A DNA stretch of 64,000 nucleotides from Anaeramoeba flamelloides. Its lineage: Eukaryota > Metamonada > Anaeramoebidae. The stretch's first letter is position 1. The number at the start of each line of letters is the position of its first letter. The notes under the pieces were generated by a model that saw only the letters and a list, made by a program, of their open reading frames with translations, searched no databases and was not told where the DNA came from. Both the position numbers and the translations under genes were made by a program. Location of the stretch: the NCBI GenBank assembly GCA_027625915.1, contig JANTQA010000029.1, positions 2,418,001 through 2,482,000 of the forward strand, in the 5' to 3' direction. This document shows, piece by piece, positions 55,980 to 64,000 of the stretch.

Positions 55980-58879
55980 TAATCAAGTAAAAGGGAAATA
56001 AAATTTCCAATTGACAAACCAAAAATGAAATAAATTGTTCATAAACACCAACCTATCGGTTAGTGTTCTATTCAAAAATTTGGATTTTGTAATAAAGAAT
56101 AAATTACAAAAAAAAATTTTTTTTTTCAAGTGCTACTCTAAAAACCCACAGCTTGTCCAAGATGGATCAGTTAAATACCAAGAGTACGTGGATTTACAAC
56201 AAGCAGAAGATAATATTTTTTTTAATTCATCAGTAATTACAATCCTTAAATCATGGACACTGTATGAGTTTTATTTTTTTATTTTTTTTTTTATTATTAT
56301 GAATTAAGTGTAAATTGTACTAGGTATTCATTATATTTTATATTCTCCAAAAAAAAATTAAAGTTAAAATCATTGTTTTGTTATTGAAAAGATGTGAATT
56401 GAACTCTATATCATTATTATGTAAATTTTTCAAAAAGGGGCTTTAAGTGTACATCCTAAAATTCAACGATTATTAATCAAAGATAATATTTTGAACTATC
56501 TTGGTTTAAAAATAATCCCTTAAAGTTTTAATACTTTTTTCTTCTTCATTTATTTTTATTCTATTGTTTTGATGCATAGAGTATGCCTATAAACATTGAT
56601 CAATATTTTCTATTATTTGTATCTTTTTATCCTTTAAAGATCAATTACAAAATTTATTTTAATTTTTTATCTTAAATAGGATATTTTATTTGTTTAATTA
56701 GTGTGTCCTGAATATTATAATGGTTAATTGTTACTGATAACTTGAATACATTTATATATTAAATATCTTATTCTATTTTTTATCCCAATAACTTGAATAA
56801 TTTTTGAAAATCTTTCAGTTGTAAATAATTTATATAGCTTTTTTCTTTATCAGAAATATTATAAGTGGGGTGATATATTGTTCATACATTTGTTTTTGAT
56901 TTAAGAAGCAAAAAAGAAAATTTAAATTTTGTACTTTGAATATTAAATAAAATAAAAGACAATGGTTTTTTTCTCAATAATTATGTCCGAATTTTGAAAA
57001 TAATAAGATTTCTAAATAAAAAGAAAACTCACAAAAAACATTTTTATATTTTTTTTGAATTTCAGTAATTAAAAGAAAATTTAGATAATTTTTCAATTTA
57101 AGAAATTATAAAAAGACTAGGCACTCTTCTGGGGTCCGTTATTAATTTTTAAAATTGGTCAATTTTAAAAATGTGTTGAATTGCATTTTTTTCATATTTT
57201 TCAAGAGTTTTTTGATTATTTTTAAGGTTATGAAAGGTTTAAAGATTTTTTAAGTGTGGTTAGAAGAAAGATAAAAAAGATTATTTTTTAAATTGTTGTG
57301 TTTGTGGACTTAAATTTTCGAAAATCCAAAATATTAAATAACCAATTCTAAATATTTTAGTATTTTGTTCATAAAACTATTTTAAACAATAAAAGTTATG
57401 TCAGAATTATTCCCTTAGAAATGAGCTACAAAACTCTAATTGGTTCCATAATTATTTTTTTTTTATTCAAAAAATACTTGAATAATATTCTCTAGTTACC
57501 ACCCGAACACTTGTAAAATTACTCTAACATGGCATAAAACTATCCTATAAAAAAGTTTTAAAATACCCCATCTTAAATATTTCAATATTATAGGATATTT
57601 TAAAAAATTTACAATTTGAGCAATTTTGAAAATTAATACTTTTTACCTATACTGTACTTGATGGTACTTTAAGGTACTTGAAGTTACTTTAAAGTAGTAT
57701 TTCACATTAATAATAAGTAAAAATTCTTTATAAAAAAAGTAAAAAAATAAAAGTTAAATGTAATGTTAAAAAAAGAAAAAAATTTCATACATTTTCAATT
57801 GTATAAATAGATGATTTTGTATAATCAATTAAAATACAAATATATTTTACCATAAATTTTTAAAATATAAACAGAAAGAAATAATAGAAAATATTGATAT
57901 TTTTTATTTGTATACACTTCCCATGAAAAAGATAAAGTAATCTTTTTTTATAAATTAAAAAAAATCTTGGGGAATTGTATTCCAACCAAAAAGGGATGAA
58001 ATTATTTTCATTGATTTATAATATTGTACTTTTGATTTACTTTTCAATTCTCTTTTTGGAATTTGAGTAAAAACACCAAGTGTCCTATTTCAACTTTCTC
58101 AATAATAATATTAATAATAAATAAAAAAAATCTTTTCTTTTTTTTAATTAGGTCAATTTTTAATAAAAAATTTTGATATTTGAAAGAATATAAATTCCCT
58201 TAAAAAAATCATATTTAATAATTCAATGATTTTCATCTCAAAATGTTATTCTTAAAATAAAAATATGATTTTTGAACTAAGTAATATGACTAGGTAATAA
58301 ATCAACCATAAAATATAATTAAAATTCCCCCAAGACCTTATAAATTGATCCCTTTTTGCTAAATAGCATTGTACTATAATGATAAGACTTTAAATATATC
58401 GAGAATATTTGTGAATTATGAAAAAATTTTTTTCAAAAATATTATTAGTCAAAAAAAAAACACTATTATTTTTTGATTTTTAAAATTTAGGTATTAAAAA
58501 AAAACATAAAGTATGAGAATATAATTAATTCTTAATATAAAAGAAAACTAAAAATTAAAGGGGTAAATTTTGGAAAGAAGTGTAATCTTACTACTAAAAT
58601 TTTTCTGAAACCTAATTTAAACTGAATTTATAACACTCAAAAAAAAATGAAAAATAGACTAGTAAATTTTATTAGGAGCTTTTCATTTATTGATATGTGA
58701 TGGTCGAAATAACCATATTGGAGTCATAAAGTCCATTCCAAAAATAAACTCATTTTTTTTTTTTTTATTTTTTTCCCAAGTTAGGTATCTGAACATAGGA
58801 AGACCTATCATACTTTTTTTTTATTGAAATTGGATTTTCAGGTTAAATCTTGAATTAATGTAAATGGTCAAAAAATAGT

Positions 58880-59145
58880 AAATACTATTATTTTCCAATT
58901 AAAAAATGAAAATTTTTAGTTCACATTCCAAAATATTTTTCTGGTTTACAAGCCGAAGAAAATCCAAAGATCTTTACAACATTGTTTAGAAATGATATTT
59001 TTAGACAAGAAATTAAACTTCCTTAGTTAACTCTAAGACAAAATTTTTACTCTGCTAATCTGATTGTAGCAGTAATAATTATACTATTCATTTTGGAAAT
59101 TGATATAAAAATTTTCATTTATTAATTGGAAAATAACAGTATATT
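58880..59145. mobile_element. family J element with inverted ends
   Basis: Left 'ctattattttccaattaa' and 'aatgaaaattttt' recur inverted at about 59100-59140 ('aaaattttcatttattaatt', 'ggaaaataacagtat'). The interior resembles 9425-9740 ('gataaaattttt'). This copy gives the best view of the family's terminal repeats. Confidence 0.6.
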
Positions 59146-60359
59146 TTTTGTAAAAAAAACTTTGTTCAAAACCACAAATTTTAAGATTAAAAATGATTGT
59201 TGACCAAAAAATCCAAAAAAATGAATCTTTTTCAGGTTTTTTTTTAAAAAAAATTGGAATTTAATCTTTCAATATCTTGATAATTCTTTTTGAAAAGATA
59301 TTTAACGAGCAATTTTTTCTTGTTCATATGATTTTACCATCCTATTTGAACTTTTTTTTATATTTCAATAGTAAGCTTATTATTTTCTATGAGTTAAATT
59401 TTCAGAATGGGTCAAAGTTAAAAACAAGGGTTAGTTACAGAAAAGTATTTTAAGAGGTTTTTTTTTTTAGCTCAAAATGAATTGCTATTTGTTGCAAAAC
59501 AAAAGAAACAAAATTTTCATTTAGCTTTCCAAAAAAAGAGTTGATTAAAAATCATGTAAAATTTCAAATTTTTTATTCCTAAATTTGTTTAAATTATTAA
59601 TTTCCTCTTAAATTGAACCATGTTGATTTGATTAAATTCTTGGAATGTGATTATTTTTAAAAGCTGAATGAAAATTCTGATCTTTTTATTTATTGATTAA
59701 TAGTAATGTACCTTCACACTGTTAAATAAACAAATAAACCAAACCCCAAGTTGATAAATCCAAATGCTTAAAATTTCATCAAGGCTTCTTAAACAATGTC
59801 AAGTAAATGTTCTGTTCATAGTTCAGGGACCTTCATCTCAGATTGTAGTTCTAGATTAGAAAAAATAAATTTCAAAAAAAAAATTATCAGAATTCGTGTT
59901 TTGGACAGTTTTATGGGCATTTTTTTCTGTACTTGATTGATCTAGTCTCTAACAACACTACAAAGATGAAACCATTCACCAACACACCTCAACAAGATGT
60001 TCCTTAATGGTTCAAAAAAATAAAACAAAGAATTTTTCAAAATTTCAAACCAACTCAGAGCGAAAAGTCAAACAAAACTTTCTTTCTTACAACAACTTTG
60101 ATTGAAACTTTGAACAATCAAATTTATCACCTTTTCTCGGCATTATTTGAGTTGCCATTTATTAAAAGAAACTTAATAAATTCTGAGAATAATGAATGGT
60201 GTTTTTGCAAGTAAAAATCCATCCCCTGTCTTGTAAAGCGATTGTTATACGTCTTATTTAATGAAAATCGAGATGATTTTTTTTTATTTTTTTGATTTTA
60301 CTCATCAAAATACATTTCTTTCGACTCCCACAAAACAAAAAGAAAAAGATTAGGTTGGC

Positions 60360-61091
60360 ATGAAAATACTTTCACTTTGTTTATACCAATGGAGAGGTAA
60401 TAACATTACTGAACCAAAACTATTAGCAAGCGCCTTTGAATTGAGCTCGTTCGGCTTTTTTAAACGAAAGGCAGTTCAAGAATGGTGTGTCTTTATCTCA
60501 GACACCTTAGTGAAAAGAACAAACGAATCCCAACGACAAAGTGTTAAAGAAAACAATTATCTTTGTCATGTCCATAACAGGTTTGATAATCTTGCATGTG
60601 TAGCTGTTTGTGATTCGGAATATACCCCAAGAGTTGCCTTTGCCTTGTTAAATAAAGTCATGGATGACTTTAATGAAATTTATGAGTAACATTTGTTTCT
60701 TTGTTTTGTTTTTTTTTTAGATTTTTTTTTTCATTCTTTCCTTTGTTTCTTAAAAAGTTTTTTTTATTTTTTTTTTTCTTTTTTCCGAATTTACCTTTAC
60801 AACCCAAACCAAATTAAAAGAAATAAATTAGGAAAACTAGAAGAATACCCCTTTGAGCAAATCGGCCAACTATTAACAAAATTCCAAGATCCAAATCAAG
60901 TAGACAAATTGTCAAAGATCCAGAGAACACTTGACGAAACAACAATCGTTCTCCAAGACACAATCGAGAAAGTCTTGGAAAGAGGCGAAAAACTTGAAAA
61001 TTTAGTAGATCGATCTGAAGTTCTCAGTATGCAATCAAAACAATTTTATAAGACAGCTAAAAAGCATAACAGTTGTTGCATTATTTGCTAA
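60360..61091 (+). CDS. YKT6: R-SNARE Ykt6
   Basis: Two exons, 60360-60685 and 60821-61091, with a 135-nt GT-AG intron (phase 2). The 198-residue product equals human YKT6 in length. Residues 1-110 form the longin domain ('[14 protein letters not shown]', '[19 protein letters not shown]', '[14 protein letters not shown]'). Residues about 135-190 form the R-SNARE motif with zero-layer Arg163 in '[16 protein letters not shown]'. The C-terminus CCIIC provides a palmitoylated and a prenylated Cys; a terminal Cys instead of Met still fits a CAAX box. Ykt6 has no transmembrane segment and cycles onto Golgi, endosomal and autophagosomal membranes, where it works with HOPS, of which the Vps41-like protein in this window is a subunit. 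AATAAA lies about 40 nt past the stop. Confidence 0.95.
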
Positions 61092-62666
61092 ACAGTATTT
61101 TTTGTTTTTTTTATTTTTTTTGTTGGTGTTTAATAAAATTCTCAAAAATCAGTAGCTCTTTTTGACTACACCTTATTAATTTTGTTTTTTTGTTTGATTT
61201 TTTTTTTTTTTTTTTTTTTTTTTTATTCAGAGAAATTATTCTTAGGCAATTTTGAATGGACTTAAATGACTTTTTATTTTTTATACACAAAGATCCTTAA
61301 AATCATTTTTTTCTTGTATCAAATTTGTATGTACCCAAGGGACGAATAACCATAAAAACATATTCTAGGAAATCGACTAACCAATATAATAATTTTTTTA
61401 CTACATCTTGAAATTTCAATATTAAGTAAAAACTGATTACTACAGAAACAATCCTGACTTACTTAAAAATGCAATTTTAAGAAACTAATTGTTGTTGTTA
61501 AAAATTTGGTCCATTTTTTCCGTTTTTGAAAAGTTAGTAAATCCAATACTTTTTCAAATGATTTCAAAAAAAATTATTTTCGTTGAAGGAAAAAAATCTT
61601 TTTGTATGTGAAGGAAGTGTATTAAAATATACTTTTTAGAAAGAAAACCACTAAGTTTTATATAACTTTGTCTAAAAAATCGAATTAATTTCAAAAAAAT
61701 ACAATAATTATTTTAAACTTGAAAAAAATCTCATTTCTTTATAAGCAGAAATCCAATCGATTTATTCTTTTTATTGGACAAAAAAATAAGAGAAAAAGAT
61801 CAAACCATTCAATTAAAAATTATACCAAAATACTTTTTTTAAAAACCGGTAAAATTCATCTTATAACATAAACAAATCACTTTTTAATTTGATTATTTTC
61901 AAAATAATAATTAGTAGAATAATTAAACTATTTTGTTGACTAAGTAATAACCCAAAAACGAAAAGTGTCAAAGCGGGTTACTTTTATTTCTCAATTTTTT
62001 AAATATTTTTAAACAAATAAAAAGAATTCAAATTAACAATTATAATAATTATCAAAAAAATAAAAAAAAAAAAAAAGAAATATTAGCAACTTACCGATTT
62101 TAATAGCAACTGTTCGTTGTTTATAATCCTAATATTTGAAAAAAAATATTACCTAAACTTAAATATTTCAAGACTTTTTTATTGATTATTGAAAATAAAA
62201 CCAATGATCACTTATTTTTAATCGTCAAGAGATTCAATATTTGATTTATTTTTCTTCTATTTGTAAAATAAGATTAGATTTTCAAGGTTATTTCTTAGTA
62301 TAAACTCTCAGAAATTACTAAAAGTGAGAGTTCTTCAATATACAAATCAATTTCAAAATTTTCTTTTTATTTTTAAATCCAAAAATCCAAATCAAAAGGA
62401 TTAGTATCTTTTTAATGAAAAATAATTGTAAAAAAATCTAATTATTTTAAAAATAATAATTCATTTCTCTAAAGTTGATAAAGGGGTTTGTTGATCAAAA
62501 TTAATTAAAACTTTGTAAAAAATAGTGCCTTTTTGCATTGGGGAAAAAATATATTCAGTGTTACTGATCACTTAATGTATTTCAGCAAGTGAAAAGAGTA
62601 TGGGTGGGTATTCATATATTTTGGTTCTATCATCCGATTGATATATATATATATATATATATAGAA

Positions 62667-63833
62667 AACTATTTTTCTTCAAAGGAGCCCAGTCGTAATG
62701 GGCTAAATACATGTGTTTAAAGGGTTCGCATAAATATTAGAATAATTCTTTTTGGAAATTTTCCAAATTGAAATCATTTTTTCACTTAGCTTTTTTTTTT
62801 TTTCAATTTTTTTTTTGAAACTTAATTCATTTGCAAAAATTTTTTTTATGGTAAGATCAATAGTCACTCAGTAAAAGCATGGTATTCTAATGTTATTGAA
62901 ATTGTGGAAATAATTGTTGAGAAATCATATTGATCTCTATTGGAATTCTATTCGAACTTTGATATTGATATTTGAATAATAAGTGTGAAAATTTTTCACT
63001 TCATTTTCATTTCCTTTTTCAAATAGAAACCACAAACCCCAACCTACTCCATTTGGGGACTTGATTTCTAAAAGAAAAGTATGGAAAATGAAGTGGAATA
63101 CTGTAGTCAAAATAAAGCGTGCAATAAAATTTAATGCGTGTTTCAAAATTAAAAGTGTGTTTTTTTTGTTATAGAAGACCAATACATTAACCAATCAAAG
63201 AGACCAATAATAAACCCTAAACAAATATGGTATTGGTTTCTTAAAGTTCTATTATATAAAAAGAAATTCTAAAAATGAAAGAATCAAATTGCAAAATTTA
63301 ACTCAAAAAATAGAGTAAATTTTGTGAAAATTTTTATCATCAAAAAAACAAAAAAATTACAAAAAATTGAGAAGATTATTGAAAATTTTCAACTATTTGA
63401 AGGAATAATTTAAATTTGACTGAAAATAACCAGACCTTTACTTCCAAAATTGATTTGAACTTGGGTATACTGTTGGGTAGTAGATTGGATGTTGCTTTGG
63501 TACAAGAATAAAAAAAAGCACCGATAATATTGTGAAACACGGATTATAGTCCTTGGGCACACATTATTTTGATCACTGTATACTTCCTTTTTATTATTCA
63601 AATATCCGTATAGATCAAAACCAACATTCTTGTTTTTCTCAATGGGGGGTTAAGAATTTGAGTTTTTGAAAATTTTAAGGAAATCTATTGATTAATTAGT
63701 TTTCTTTACGGTGGATATCAACAATTCTTTGAATGAATTATTATTCTTATTTTATATTTGTTCTTCATTGTTCAATTATATATAATAATTGAGATTTGAA
63801 AAAAATGTTGGTTCACTTTGGTTGAAACAACTT
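62667..63833. mobile_element. family D MITE, copy 3, interrupted by family C
   Basis: The left end 'aactatttttcttcaaagg' and right end 'ggttgaaacaactt' are decayed family D ends. The interior follows 33512-34203 collinearly until 63100 and resumes at 63581 ('tttattattcaaatatcc'). The left end abuts a (TA)n run. Confidence 0.8.
63101..63578. mobile_element. family C MITE (478 bp, TA), nested copy
   Basis: TA lies at 63099-63100 and 63579-63580, with ends CTGTAGTCAAAATAAAG and, inverted, CAGTGATCAAAATAATG. It splits a family D element, whose uninterrupted sequence is seen at 33.9 kb. Minus-strand frames at 62937-63194 and 63410-63601 fall in these elements and are not genes. Confidence 0.88.
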
Positions 63834-64000
63834 TTATATGTGTGTATGTAGGTATGTAGGTATATTAAAAAAAAAATTATGTAACAGAAGTCATCAACAA
63901 TTTCCTATTTTAAAAAAGTATGATATTATTAAAAATTAATTTTACTATCAAATATTTTTGAGACTTTTTCATTTTTCAAAATTTAAGAATATAAAAAAAA

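Larger units (their letters stand above)
54926..60359. other. long intergenic tract, mostly featureless
   Basis: Holds one family I arm (55140-55320), a family C copy (55498-55979) and a family J copy (58880-59145). A cluster of short 'ggtactt' repeats lies at 57654-57694. No gene was recognised between 56.0 and 60.3 kb; the frame at 56035-56307 has no recognisable motif. Confidence 0.6.
61092..64000. other. intergenic to window end
   Basis: After the Ykt6 gene there is a long T-run (61198-61224), about 1.4 kb of AT-rich DNA in which I see nothing, then (TA)n at 62641-62662 and a nested family D/C pair. A short 'gtatgtag' repeat lies at 63841-63862. No gene recognised. Confidence 0.6.

Noticed and set aside
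57654-57694. Short 'ggtactt' direct repeats as a regulatory array
   Set aside because: Only about four imperfect units of roughly 11 nt with no gene nearby; replication slippage is sufficient.
1-64000. tRNA genes, snRNAs, CRISPR arrays, telomere repeats, retroelements and virus-like elements
   Set aside because: I looked for B-box-like GGTTCRA motifs with cloverleaf partners, U6-like text, spaced direct repeats, and reverse transcriptase, capsid or integrase motifs. None was convincing.

Overview
This window looks like nuclear DNA from a free-living, amoeba-like protist. It is extremely A+T-rich, with long A/T homopolymers, and genes stand out as islands of higher G+C. Genes have short AT-rich GT-AG introns (about 117-168 nt), standard stop codons (TAA, and TGA once), a eukaryotic 5S rRNA gene, and proteins with poly-Asn and Lys/Glu-rich insertions. 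TRIM-like B-box proteins, Rab GTPases and inserted low-complexity tracts would suit an Anaeramoeba-type organism, but that placement is a guess from gene style.

Only eight recognisable protein genes and one RNA gene occupy 64 kb. They are: a Vps41-like HOPS subunit (2435-6148, minus, first exon not found); a secreted protein of a family I associate mainly with bacteria (14563-15471, minus); a two-RRM RNA-binding protein (23336-24327, minus, 3 exons); a Rab GTPase (29074-34904, plus, 5 exons, last intron 4.8 kb); a UBA-domain protein (38295-39212, plus); a TRIM-like B-box/coiled-coil/SPRY protein (43446-48441, plus, 3.5-kb intron); 5S rRNA (51715-51835, minus); an Nnf1/PMF1-like kinetochore subunit (54374-54925, minus); and the R-SNARE Ykt6 (60360-61091, plus, 2 exons). 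Three act in endomembrane traffic: Rab switches recruit tethers such as HOPS (Vps41), and Ykt6 is a SNARE of HOPS-dependent fusion. They are unlinked and on different strands, so this is not an operon-like arrangement.

Most remaining DNA is repeats. By eye I can separate at least ten families of short non-autonomous DNA-transposon-like elements, most with terminal inverted repeats and target duplications of TA, TTAA or TWA. No transposase is visible. Several are nested, which gives a relative chronology: family B in E (15.6-16.9 kb), D in a TTAA foldback (24.9-26.1 kb), C in D (62.7-63.8 kb), and A and B each inside a copy of F (41.6-43.1 and 50.3-51.6 kb). The long introns of the Rab and TRIM-like genes carry such elements. 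No virus-like element, retroelement, CRISPR array or tRNA gene was recognised.
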